From NCBI GenBank assembly GCA_052400665.1, contig JBQTGK010000002.1: DNA of 64,000 bases. One strand, given 5' to 3'. This document shows, in pieces, positions 36,489 through 45,386 of the stretch. The notes below the pieces were generated by a model. It worked only from the letters and a program-made list of their open reading frames with translations, was not told the DNA's origin and did not search any database. This stretch comes from JBQTGK01 sp052400665. Its GTDB lineage: Bacteria; Bacteroidota; Bacteroidia; Bacteroidales; Marinifilaceae. Positions within the stretch are counted from its first letter, which is position 1, and every line of letters begins with the position of its first letter. The translations under genes were made by a program, and so were the position numbers.

Positions 36489-37655
36489 ATGAACAAAAAC
36501 AACTATATAGTAATCATGGCCGGAGGGATAGGATCCCGTTTCTGGCCCATGAGCACCGAGGAGAAGCCCAAGCAGTTTCTGGATGTTCTGGGCATTGGGA
36601 AAACACTTTTACAGCAAACGGTGGCTCGTTTCAGAACGATTGCTCCTGCCGAAAACATTCTGATTGTCACCTCTGCCAAATACAAACAACTGGTAGCAGA
36701 GCAGTGTCCCGAATTGTTGGAATCGAATATTTTGCTGGAGCCCTGCATGCGAAATACTGCGCCCTGCATTGCTTATGCTTGTGCCAAGATAAAGGGCTTG
36801 TGCAAAGAGGCCAATATGGTGGTGGCTCCATCCGATCATCTGATTACAAAGGAAGAAGAGTTTATCCGGGTAATCGAAAACGGATTGGCTTTTACCGAAA
36901 AAGAAGATGTCTTGCTAACTCTGGGCATAGCGCCCCATAAAGCAGAAACGGGATATGGGTACATTCAGACAATTAATCAGGAAGAATTAAAAATTAAGAA
37001 TGAGAGTGTTCATATTGGCTCGGAGGGCAATTCTTACGAGACCATGACCAATCATCCGCCGCAGGCTAAAGCAGAGGAGAAGCCTTTGCAGGTGCAGGCC
37101 TTTAAGGAGAAACCTGATTTGCAAACCGCTAAGGAGTATGTAGAGGATGGCAATTATTTTTGGAATGCCGGCATTTTTTTGTGGTCTTTAAGTAGTATTA
37201 GCAGGGCATTCGACAGGCACCTGCCTGATTTAAAGGAAATCTTCACCAAGGGAAAGCAGTATCTGAATACCGATAAGGAACAGGAATTTATCGATAGCAT
37301 GTTTCCTTTTTGTCCGAGTATCTCCATCGATTATGGTATCATGGAAAAGGCAGATAACATTTTTGTGCAACCAGCAGATTTTGGCTGGTCCGATTTGGGA
37401 ACCTGGGGATCACTTTGGGAAAAACGTGAGAAAAATGAAGCCGGTAATACTGTGGTAGGTGAAAAAGTGCAACTATTCGAAGCAGAGAATTGCATAGTAA
37501 ACATGCCAAAAGATAAAAAAGTAGTAATTCAGGGGCTTCAGAATTACATTGTTGTAGAGGACAATGAGGTTTTATTGATCTGTAAGAAGGAAGAAGAACA
37601 GCGCATTAAAGAATTTCGGGCAGCAGTTATGAATTTATTAAAAATTAAATCTTAA
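36489..37655 (+). CDS. manC: mannose-1-phosphate guanylyltransferase, copy 1
   Basis: 388 residues, the single-domain form without the C-terminal isomerase. Makes GDP-mannose from mannose-1-phosphate and GTP. Seen: MAGGIGSRFWPMSTEEKPKQ (nucleotide-binding loop, about 10-29), VAPSDHLIT (about 116-124), KEKPDLQTAKEYVEDGNYFW, and FVQPADFGWSDLGTWGSL. A segment of about 35 residues after GYGYIQ (about 160-197) is low in conservation and includes the AT-rich word AATTAAAAATTAAGAATG common between genes, so it may be an in-frame insertion. Almost identical to copy 3 at 42784. The following gene starts two bases downstream. Confidence 0.95.
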   Translation: MNKNNYIVIMAGGIGSRFWPMSTEEKPKQFLDVLGIGKTLLQQTVARFRTIAPAENILIVTSAKYKQLVAEQCPELLESNILLEPCMRNTAPCIAYACAKIKGLCKEANMVVAPSDHLITKEEEFIRVIENGLAFTEKEDVLLTLGIAPHKAETGYGYIQTINQEELKIKNESVHIGSEGNSYETMTNHPPQAKAEEKPLQVQAFKEKPDLQTAKEYVEDGNYFWNAGIFLWSLSSISRAFDRHLPDLKEIFTKGKQYLNTDKEQEFIDSMFPFCPSISIDYGIMEKADNIFVQPADFGWSDLGTWGSLWEKREKNEAGNTVVGEKVQLFEAENCIVNMPKDKKVVIQGLQNYIVVEDNEVLLICKKEEEQRIKEFRAAVMNLLKIKS

Positions 37656-37657
37656 TA

Positions 37658-38626
37658 ATGGTATATATTGTTACGTTAATTATTCTAATATTGATTATTC
37701 AAGGTTATTTTAAAATAGCTGATTGTTTCAATATTATTGACAAACCCAATCAAAGAAGCTCTCACACTTCCATAACACTTCGTGGGGGAGGCATTATTTT
37801 TTATTTTGGTGTTTTATCATTTTTCGTTTATTCTGGTTTTCAATATCCTTGGTTTTTTTTGGGATTAAGCTTAATTACATTAATTAGTTTTCTGGATGAT
37901 ATTTTGACTTTGTCTAATAAGTTACGTCTTTCATTTCACTTGTTATCCATGGGGATGTTATTTTATCAATTGGAATTGTTTGAGTTTCCATGGTATTGGA
38001 TTGTTCTTGCTTTTATCTTATTCATTGGCATAACAAATGCTTATAACTTCATGGATGGAATCAATGGGATAACAGGCGCATATAGCTTAGCAGTTTTGGT
38101 TGGATTGTGGTTGATCAACAATTACTATCTGAATTTTATCAAGGACGATTTGATTTATTGTACTGGATTGAGTCTTTTGGTTTTTAATTTTTACAATTTC
38201 AGAAAAAAAGCCAAATGTTTCGCTGGAGATGTTGGATCAATTGGCATAGCATTTATTCTTCTTTTCATGATTGGGAAATTGTTATTAACAGAACCATCTC
38301 TTGTTCCGGTTCTATTATTGGGTGTTTATGGTGTAGATTCTATTCTGACCATCATACATCGCCTAATTTTGAAGGAAAATATTTTTCGGGCACATAGAAA
38401 ACATTTGTACCAGATTTTAGCAAATGAGGCAAAAGTTCCTCATTTAATAGTGTCTACTATTTATGCCATCATTCAATTGGGTATGAATGGATTTGCTCTT
38501 TATCTATTGAAATCAGATTACTCTGTGATGACTGTTGGCTTATTTGTTATTAGTTTATTGCTTATTTTAGCTGTGAGCTATGTTCTCATCAAGCGAAAAT
38601 ATTTTCATTTGCATCAATTGGCATAA
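37658..38626 (+). CDS. undecaprenyl-phosphate N-acetylaminosugar-1-phosphate transferase (WecA/WbpL-like)
   Basis: 322 residues with about 10 membrane helices. MraY/WecA family motifs: DKPNQRSSHTSITLRGGG (about 28-45), FLDDILTLS (about 76-84), NAYNFMDGINGITG (about 127-140), FAGDVGSIG (about 188-196) and the HRLILKENIFRAHRKHLYQ loop (about 232-250). It should start repeat-unit synthesis by transferring a sugar-1-phosphate onto undecaprenyl phosphate. Because of the WbpM- and WbpV-like enzymes here, QuiNAc or FucNAc is the likely first sugar (inference). It starts 2 bp after manC copy 1. Confidence 0.9.
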   Translation: MVYIVTLIILILIIQGYFKIADCFNIIDKPNQRSSHTSITLRGGGIIFYFGVLSFFVYSGFQYPWFFLGLSLITLISFLDDILTLSNKLRLSFHLLSMGMLFYQLELFEFPWYWIVLAFILFIGITNAYNFMDGINGITGAYSLAVLVGLWLINNYYLNFIKDDLIYCTGLSLLVFNFYNFRKKAKCFAGDVGSIGIAFILLFMIGKLLLTEPSLVPVLLLGVYGVDSILTIIHRLILKENIFRAHRKHLYQILANEAKVPHLIVSTIYAIIQLGMNGFALYLLKSDYSVMTVGLFVISLLLILAVSYVLIKRKYFHLHQLA

Positions 38627-38680
38627 ATAGTAGCTATAAAAAAATAATATAAGAAGTGGTTTTATTAAGAAGTTAGTTAG

Positions 38681-39160
38681 GTGAAATACATTAATTCAGA
38701 TTTATTAGATCAAGTTAGCAAAAAGGCAATTGAGAATTCACGCAAGCGCATGAACTACAATTTTCATGCTAATGGAGCAGAGGTATTGCAAAGAATGTTG
38801 AATGCAATAGAGCCTGATACTTATTTACCACCACACAGACATCCTGAAAAAGTGGAGATTTTCTTATTATTAAGGGGGAAAGTAAAAACTTTATTTTTTA
38901 ATGATAGTGGTGAAATTATTGAGGTAAGAGAGTTAAATCCAATTAATGGTGAATATGGAGTTGAAATTCCAGCAGGAATTTGGCATACCATTTTAGTTGA
39001 AGAATCAGGGTCAGTTATATATGAAATTAAGGAAGGTCCCTATGTTCCTAATGTTGGTGTTGAGTTTGCATCCTGGGCACCAGAGTCATCAAAAAAAGAT
39101 ATTTGTGAATCGTACCTTGCCAATTTGAGGAAGCGTATACTTAGTTTGTCGAAAAAATAA
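38681..39160 (+). CDS. wbuC: WbuC-family cupin protein
   Basis: 159 residues starting with GTG 38681. A cupin fold is indicated by PPHRHPEKVEIFLLLRG (metal-binding His residues and Glu, about 47-63) and a later His in IPAGIWHTILVE. WbuC-like cupins occur next to FucNAc/QuiNAc pathway genes in O-antigen clusters; their reaction is not established. Position directly after the WecA/WbpL-like gene fits. A fossil of an FnlA-type gene at 30111 supports the same ancestral pathway. Confidence 0.85.
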   Translation: MKYINSDLLDQVSKKAIENSRKRMNYNFHANGAEVLQRMLNAIEPDTYLPPHRHPEKVEIFLLLRGKVKTLFFNDSGEIIEVRELNPINGEYGVEIPAGIWHTILVEESGSVIYEIKEGPYVPNVGVEFASWAPESSKKDICESYLANLRKRILSLSKK

Positions 39161-39500
39161 AACTTCGGCGTACCATTTCGTAGGAACCTTTTGTTCTTGC
39201 GAGGCCGAAGAAATATAAGAGCATAGGAAATTTAATTTGGTAGGATGCTTAAAATTTCTGGGGCTACTGTTTATTTAATCATGAAAAATAGTAAAGGCTT
39301 TGGATATAGAGATTTGGATTCCATTTCTGAAGTGTCTATTTCAACAACATCGGGAGTCTAACAGTCAAATAATCTATACAAATAATTAATATTTTGTGGA
39401 TTTAACATTTAAGACTTTTCTATCTTTAAAATTTTTAGATATTTCAACTGTTTAGCCATTCGTGCAATGTGTTTTAAATAGGCGTCAAATTCGTAATTAT
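39161..39500. other. gap between wbuC and manC copy 2, no gene seen
   Basis: About 340 bases. Near 39180 there is a piece related to the CATTGCGAGG family (CTTGCGAGGCCGAAG). The last 25 bases (GCGTCAAATTCGTAATTAT) are shared with the region just upstream of the other two manC copies, marking the edge of the duplicated segment. No convincing small gene. Confidence 0.55.
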
Positions 39501-40610
39501 ATGAACAAAAACAACTATATAGTAATCATGGCCGGAGGGATAGGATCCCGTTTCTGGCCCATGAGTACAGAAGAGAAGCCCAAGCAGTTTCTGGATGTTT
39601 TAGGAATTGGCAAGAGTCTTTTGCAGCAAACAGTAGATAGATTTAAAACTGTAGCTCCTGCCGAAAACATTCTGATTGTCACCTCTGCCAAGTACAAGCA
39701 ATTGGTATCATAACAATGTCCTGAACTGTTAGAGAGCAATATTCTGTTGGAGCCTTGCATGCGAAATACAGCACCCTGTATTGCTTATGCAGCCTACAAA
39801 ATAAAAGGCTTAAATGCTGAGGCGAACATTGTAGTTGCTCCATCTGATCATTTGATTACCAATGAATCTGAATTCATTAGCATTATCGAAAATGGATTGG
39901 AATTCACAGCAAACAATGAGGCATTGCTAACATTGGGAATTCAAGCACATAGGCCTGAGACAGGATACGGCTATGTGCAGGCTTCGCCTGAGATCCTGGA
40001 TCAAGTTCAGGATGACATAAATAGTGGTCGTCATGCTGAACTTGTTTCAGCATCTATTGCTAAAGTTGCAGCCTTCAAAGAAAAACCGAATTTGGAAACT
40101 GCCAAAGAATATTTGGCAGCAGGTAATTACTTCTGGAATTCAGGTATCTTTTTGTGGTCATTGCAATCTATTCTTTCTGCTTTTGAAAGTTATGTGCCGG
40201 AGGTAGCAGCAATTTTTCAAAAAGGAGAGAGTGTTTACAATACCGAAAAAGAACAAGCCTTTATTGATGAAATGTTTCCAGCATGTACCAACATCTCCAT
40301 TGACTATGCCGTAATGGAAAAAGCAGATAATATTTTTGTTCAGCCTGCAGATTTCGGTTGGTCCGATTTAGGTACCTGGGGATCGCTTTGGGAAAAACGC
40401 GAACGTTGCGATCAAGGCAATACTGTGGTGGGCGAGAAGGTTCACTTGTTCGAAGCAGACAACTGCATCGTTAACATGCCCAAAGACAAGAAAGTTGTGA
40501 TTCAAGGCTTACAGGACTATATTGTTGTGGAAGACAATGATGTCTTGTTGATCTGTAAAAAAGAAGAAGAGCAGCGCATTAAGGAGTTTAGAGCTGCGGT
40601 TCTCAATTAA
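39501..40610 (+). pseudogene. manC: mannose-1-phosphate guanylyltransferase, copy 2, interrupted by a stop codon
   Basis: Same family and start as copies 1 and 3 (MNKNNYIVIMAGGIGSRFWP). Codon 71 is TAA (39711-39713) where the other copies have Glu in LVAEQCPELL; the frame continues without shift to 40610. A restart at TTG 39747 would lack the nucleotide-binding loop. The segment 39990-40057 carries two palindromic repeat units in frame, read as SPEILDQVQDD and GRHAELVSAS, in the same loop where copies 1 and 3 have a different insertion. More diverged than copies 1 and 3. Likely non-functional unless the stop is a sequencing error. Confidence 0.85.
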
Positions 40611-40702
40611 TTCACGCTTGTCATTGCGAGCTTGAGGAACGAAGCCGCGGCAATTCCTCAGCAGTCGATTGGTGGTTTAAGCATTTAAATTACTAATAAA
40701 GA

Positions 40703-40744
40703 AAAGCCTGAACGTCTTTACATGACTTTCAGGCTTTCTTTTTT
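40703..40744 (+). terminator. Rho-independent terminator after manC copy 2
   Basis: Stem AAAGCCTGAA / TTCAGGCTTT with a loop of about 14 bases, followed by CTTTTTTC. A CATTGCGAGC repeat piece lies just before it (40620). Confidence 0.75.
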
Positions 40745-41520
40745 CATTAAATGGGTAGCTTAAACCAAATGTTATGGATCGGCAAGAGTTCTTCTTTCAT
40801 GAGTCAGCCGCGTGGTACTTTCTCGTCAGGTCCATAAGTAAAAACAGACAACAGTTTCCATTTTGATACCTGGGCATTTCGATTTTTTTGTGAACCATTA
40901 GGATTGCAAGCAAAAAGTCCTGGCCCAAAAATGCCTGCCAGCAACTAAAATCTTCTGTATCCCTTATTTTATAAGGCTTTTTTATAATTGAACATACTGA
41001 AACACTCTTCCCAAACTTTTTGGAGGGACTAAAACAGGGTGTTCTGCTGTCTCCAAATTTTTTGGAGAGGTAAATACAGTGTGTGTTACGATCTCTAAAC
41101 TTTTTGGAGAGACCAATACAGTTTGTTATCGTGTTTCCAAATTATTTGGAGAGGCTAAAACAGTCTGTTATGTTGTCTAAAAATAATTTGAAGAGCACTA
41201 TACAGTGTGTGATACCACCTCCAAATTGTTTGGAGTCTGTAATACGTAGTGTAAAAATAAGAAATTGAAAATGGCTTTCTCTATTTTGTGGGCCTGATCG
41301 ATGTTTTTTACTCTTGTCATAACTAAATATTTTATGACTTCTTGTTTTACGAACAAAAAAAAAGCAGAATTGATAATCAGTACGTAAGGGCTTTTTTCGA
41401 CTTGCTTTTTTATTTTCATAAAAAACATATCTAATTATTAGAATTTTCATCTTAAAAATTCTACATTTATTTTTCTGTTACAAAATGGTATCATTATTAA
41501 TCATTAAAAAATAGAGAAAT
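40745..41520. repeat. gap containing six exact-period 42-bp repeats
   Basis: Gene-free stretch. Units start at 41011, 41053, 41095, 41137, 41179 and 41221, exactly 42 bp apart. Each begins with an imperfect hairpin of the type TCCAAATTNNTTTGGAGAG followed by a TACAGTNTGT block. In one frame units 2-4 read SKLFGETNTVCYRV-like 14-residue repeats, but a TGA precedes unit 1 and a TAA interrupts unit 5, and there is no start codon. The rest of the region is AT-rich leader of the DUF6261 gene with no clear promoter. Confidence 0.75.
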
Positions 41521-42258
41521 ATGTTTACAAATATGGTTTATAGTTTACTTCGTACCAATGAATTATTGGGATACTGTAAGGAAATTAAAGTATTTCTTGC
41601 TTCGTTGGATTTAGAGGCATTGCCCATTAAAGATTCAGCAGAGAAATTAAGTGTTAAATTAGAGGCAGCTTTGGCGGCTTCGAATCGCAAGCGTGCAAGT
41701 GAGTACACCGAATGGTTGAATGAGAAAGATCAACGTCGTGATGATTCTTTTCTTGCTTTCCGTAATTTGATGAGTGCTTTTACGTATCGCAAGGACGAGA
41801 GTCTGGTTGCTGCTGCCGAAAAAATCATTCTCATTATCAAAGGTCATGGTTGGTCTTTGCAACGAGGAGGAAAAAAAGTGCAATCGGCAAAAATGGCCAG
41901 TTTAATCAAGGAATTGAGTTCGGAAGAAAACCAAGCCTTACTTACCAGCTTGTCTGCAAACGATTGGTACGCGGATATGGTGACCGATAATACGGCTTAT
42001 GATGAGATGCTGGAGGAGAAAAGCAATCTCAGTAGCAATGAAACCGTGTACGATATGAGCACGGTTTACCAGGATTTACAAACAGCTTGTGAAGAATTGT
42101 TCGAAGCCGTTGAGGTTTTGAATCGAATCAGTCCGAATGAGATCTATACTCAGATTGCTACTTTCAGCAATGATTGTACGCAAAGGTATTTGGCTGCTGC
42201 ACGTACCCGGAAAACCAAAAATGAGAATTCGGCAGTAGAAGAAACAGAGGCAGAATAA
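41521..42258 (+). CDS. DUF6261 family protein
   Basis: 245 residues, mostly helical and hydrophilic, without signal peptide or membrane segment. The N-terminus FTNMVYSLLRTNELLGYC and the central FLAFRNLMSAFTYRKDESLVAAAEKI fit the DUF6261 family of Bacteroidota, which has no known function. The C-terminus is rich in Lys/Glu. It sits between manC copies 2 and 3, has its own leader with a 42-bp repeat array, and its own terminator, so it looks like a separate unit within the polysaccharide locus. Confidence 0.75.
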   Translation: MFTNMVYSLLRTNELLGYCKEIKVFLASLDLEALPIKDSAEKLSVKLEAALAASNRKRASEYTEWLNEKDQRRDDSFLAFRNLMSAFTYRKDESLVAAAEKIILIIKGHGWSLQRGGKKVQSAKMASLIKELSSEENQALLTSLSANDWYADMVTDNTAYDEMLEEKSNLSSNETVYDMSTVYQDLQTACEELFEAVEVLNRISPNEIYTQIATFSNDCTQRYLAAARTRKTKNENSAVEETEAE

Positions 42259-42411
42259 AAAGCTGAGGCTCCTGAAATTCTCCAGTTAACCGGCAAAAGT
42301 TTAAAATGGGAATTATGGGCCTCAGCTTACTAGCAAATGTAGCATCATTTTGTTAGTATTTATGATTCCTCGAAATTTTTAATTGAAAATACTATCATTT
42401 TTTAACAGAGT

Positions 42412-42443
42412 ATCCTCCTTGTTACAAAAGGAGGATTTTTTTT
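42412..42443 (+). terminator. Rho-independent terminator after the DUF6261 gene
   Basis: Perfect stem ATCCTCCTT / AAGGAGGAT, seven-base loop, then seven T. Just upstream, 42260-42329, a wider inverted repeat (AGCTGAGGC / GCCTCAGCT) follows the stop codon. Confidence 0.88.
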
Positions 42444-42504
42444 GGCCCGGATTTGCATCTGCAAATTGCTAAAGAATGCCGGTATGAATGTCATTTCCGG
42501 AGGA

Positions 42505-42700
42505 TTGGAAAGAAAATTGGTTTCTGAATTTAAACGGTTTTTGGATATGGCGAAAGCTTCTTCTGTTGAAGTGAGCAATATGCTTTATTTGTAAGAAGAT
42601 TTGAACTATATTTGCGTAGGAAAAGCGGAGAAAAGAAGAAAAATATCTGCTAGTCGATCAGGTGTAATGAGCAATTTAATAAAGTTCTTACACATAATAG
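42505..42700 (+). pseudogene. fossil of a four-helix-bundle (S23/IVP) gene
   Basis: One frame reads ERKLVSEFKRFLDMAKASS...SNMLYL, then a stop (TAA), then EDLNYICVGKAEKRRK...MSNLIKFLH, matching the second half of the S23/IVP family. The same arrangement, shorter, lies before manC copy 1. Together with the shared 80 bp directly before the ATG it shows that leader and manC were duplicated together. Confidence 0.6.
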
Positions 42701-42783
42701 TATTCGACTTTTTGACTCCTGGACCTTTGGTCCATTTAAATAGTAGTGAAATGCGCTGTAACTAGCGTTAAATTTGTGATTAT

Positions 42784-43932
42784 ATGAACAAAAACAACTA
42801 TATAGTAATCATGGCCGGAGGGATAGGATCCCGTTTCTGGCCCATGAGCACCGAGGAGAAGCCCAAGCAGTTTCTGGATGTTCTGGGCATTGGAAAAACA
42901 CTTTTACAGCAAACGGTTGCTCGTTTTAGAACGATTGCTCCTGCCGAAAACATTCTGATTGTCACCTCTGCCAAATACAAACAATTGGTAGCAGAGCAGT
43001 GTCCCGAATTGTTGGAATCGAATATTTTGCTGGAGCCCTGCATGCGAAATACTGCGCCCTGCATTGCTTATGCTTGTGCCAAGATAAAGGGCTTGTGCAA
43101 AGAGGCCAATATGGTGGTGGCTCCATCCGATCATCTGATTACAAAGGAAGAAGAGTTTATCCGGGTAATCGAAAACGGATTGGCTTTTACCGAAAAAGAA
43201 GATGTCTTGCTAACCCTGGGCATAGCGCCCCATAAAGCAGAAACGGGATATGGGTACATTCAGACAATTAATCAGGAAGAATTAAAAATTAAGAATGAGA
43301 GTGTTCATATTGGCTCGGAGGGCAATTCTTACGAGACCATGACCAATCATCCGCCGCAGGCTAAAGCAGAGGAGAAGCCTTTGCAGGTGAAGGCCTTTAA
43401 GGAGAAACCTGATTTGCAAACCGCTAAGGAGTATGTAGAGGATGGCAACTATTTCTGGAATGCCGGTATTTTCTTGTGGTCTTTAAGTAGTATTAGCAGG
43501 GCATTCGACAGGCACCTACCTGATTTAAAGGAAATCTTCACCAAGGGAAAGCAGTATTTGAATACCGATAAGGAACAGGAATTTATCGATAGCATGTTTC
43601 CTTTTTGTCCGAGTATCTCCATCGATTATGGTATCATGGAAAAGGCAGATAACATTTTTGTGCAACCAGCAGATTTTGGCTGGTCCGATTTAGGAACCTG
43701 GGGATCACTTTGGGAAAAACGGGAGAAAAATGAAGCCGGTAATACTGTGGTAGGTGAAAAAGTGCAACTATTCGAAGCAGAGAATTGCATTGTAAACATG
43801 CCCAAAGATAAAAAAGTAGTAATTCAGGGGCTTCAGAATTACATTGTTGTAGAGGACAATGAGGTTTTGCTGATCTGCAAGAAGGAAGAAGAACAGCGCA
43901 TTAAAGAATTTCGTGCTGCGGTGATAAAGTAA
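42784..43932 (+). CDS. manC: mannose-1-phosphate guanylyltransferase, copy 3
   Basis: 382 residues, almost identical to copy 1 (36489) in protein and DNA; visible differences are a Gln to Lys change (PLQVKAFKEK) and a different C-terminus (AAVIK in place of AAVMNLLKIKS). All family motifs are intact: MAGGIGSRFWPMSTEEKPKQ, VAPSDHLIT and FGWSDLGTWGSL. It has the same 35-residue non-conserved insertion after GYGYIQ. It is the last gene of the polysaccharide locus; beyond it the hairpin-repeat array begins. Together with copy 1 it forms a direct repeat that could recombine and delete wecA-like, wbuC and DUF6261 genes. Confidence 0.94.
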   Translation: MNKNNYIVIMAGGIGSRFWPMSTEEKPKQFLDVLGIGKTLLQQTVARFRTIAPAENILIVTSAKYKQLVAEQCPELLESNILLEPCMRNTAPCIAYACAKIKGLCKEANMVVAPSDHLITKEEEFIRVIENGLAFTEKEDVLLTLGIAPHKAETGYGYIQTINQEELKIKNESVHIGSEGNSYETMTNHPPQAKAEEKPLQVKAFKEKPDLQTAKEYVEDGNYFWNAGIFLWSLSSISRAFDRHLPDLKEIFTKGKQYLNTDKEQEFIDSMFPFCPSISIDYGIMEKADNIFVQPADFGWSDLGTWGSLWEKREKNEAGNTVVGEKVQLFEAENCIVNMPKDKKVVIQGLQNYIVVEDNEVLLICKKEEEQRIKEFRAAVIK

Positions 43933-44110
43933 AAACCAAGTAGAAAGGAAGAAGCTCCAAGACCCAAGGATAAAGGACAAAGGTTAAAGGAAGAAGGATA
44001 AAGTAAAAAGTAGTTGCTAATTGTTGATTGCAGACCGTTGATTGCAGATTCCTACCCCAGAGGGGCAAAATATCTGTAGCCCGTGGTAGAATGAGTTAAA
44101 CGAATGACAC

Positions 44111-44325
44111 TGAAAAATTTCTGGCGGCTTTTTTTCGACATCGCCAAGGCAGGTGGGGATCCCATAGCTGAAGAAGGCGTTAAGAACAGAATTCATGAGT
44201 GAGGTACGAGCGAATATTATTCTGTTTAGCCTTTAAAGCGTGATGGGTCACCGATTGGCGCAGTCTTGATTTTTCTTCTCTTTTTATCAAGAAAAAGAGA
44301 AAGCCCCTCCGGCTAGAGGACGGGG
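44111..44325 (+). repeat. interspersed repeat family D, copy 3, inserted in a hairpin element
   Basis: Begins right after CGAATGACAC of the first hairpin element, which is truncated at that point, and ends with GCCCCTCCGGCTAGAGGAC. Shares its blocks with 6008-6291 and 34741-34933. A more diverged relative with only the final block is at about 44785-44995. Confidence 0.75.
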
Positions 44326-45330
44326 AGAAAAGGAAGAAGGTTAAAGGAAGAAGCTCCAAGACCCAAGGTTAAAGGAATAAGTAGTTGCTAATTGTTAATT
44401 GCAGACCGTCGATTGCAGATTCCTACCCCAGAGGGGTAAAATATCAGTAGCTCGGGGAAGAATGAGTTAAACGAATGATACCCCGGGATTGAAGGATACA
44501 TGTAAGATCGTCGCACAGAAATAGTCAAGTAAGGGCAGATAGTCCTTGCGACGAAATAGAAAACCAAAAAGCAAGAACCAAAATTCAAGCCCAAAAAACC
44601 AAAAATCAAAAACCAAGTTTCAAAGAACAAAGGGTAAAGTATAAAGGTTAAAGGAAGAAGGATAAAGTAGCTGCTAATCATTGGTTGTTAACCGTACACT
44701 ACCCCAGAGGGGTAAAATATCTGTAGCCCGGGATTGAAGGATACATATAAGATCGTAGCACTTTTAATTAATAATGAGAAATATAATAATTTCTGGCGAC
44801 TCAGGATCCGCATGATGAAAAATGGAAGTAGAATTGCAGCGATAACTTAGCAAGACCGGGAAGCAGAGAACTTGTTCGAAGATCGCGCGGCCGCGCTTAG
44901 TTATTGCAAAAATTCTGCTTGTATTTTTAATGCGCGGAAGATTTTTTGCTTACTTTTTCATCCGAAAAATGTAAGAGCCCGTCCGGCTAGAGGACAGGGA
45001 GAAAAGGATCAAGGATTAAAAAGTAAAATCCAAGCTCTAAAAATTAAAAATCTAAAAAGCAAGTTTTAAGGAAGAAGCTCCAAGACCCAAGGGTAAAGGA
45101 CAAAGGTTAAAGTAAAAAGTAGCTGCTAATCATTGGTTGTTGGTTGGTACACTACCCCAGAGGGGTAAAATATCAGTAGCCCGAGGTAGAATGAGTGTAA
45201 CGAATGACACTTTGGGATTGAAATTAGTGGGAATTCTTATTCAATGAAGCCGGCTTTTCAGAATGGTTTCGTAGCTAATATTACTGATCTGATTCCTTAG
45301 ATTCATAAGTGTTTAGGTAATGAGGTATTT

Positions 45331-45368
45331 AAAAAAATAAAGCCTCAAAGATTATCTTTGAGGCTTTA
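45331..45368 (-). terminator. Rho-independent terminator of the 45-residue gene
   Basis: Stem AAAGCCTCAAAGA / TCTTTGAGGCTTT with a short loop; on the minus strand it is followed by a run of seven T. Lies 18 bases beyond the stop codon. Confidence 0.85.
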
Positions 45369-45386
45369 CTATTGTAGTTTTGGGCA

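Noticed and set aside
41083..41268. 61-codon frame across the 42-bp repeats, and minus-strand frames over the same bases
   Set aside because: The frame starts in the middle of unit 2 and no conserved protein is recognisable. The 42-bp period keeps several frames open at once.
42480..42600. Complete four-helix-bundle gene upstream of manC copy 3
   Set aside because: A TAA interrupts the frame and the N-terminal half is missing, so it is reported as a fossil.
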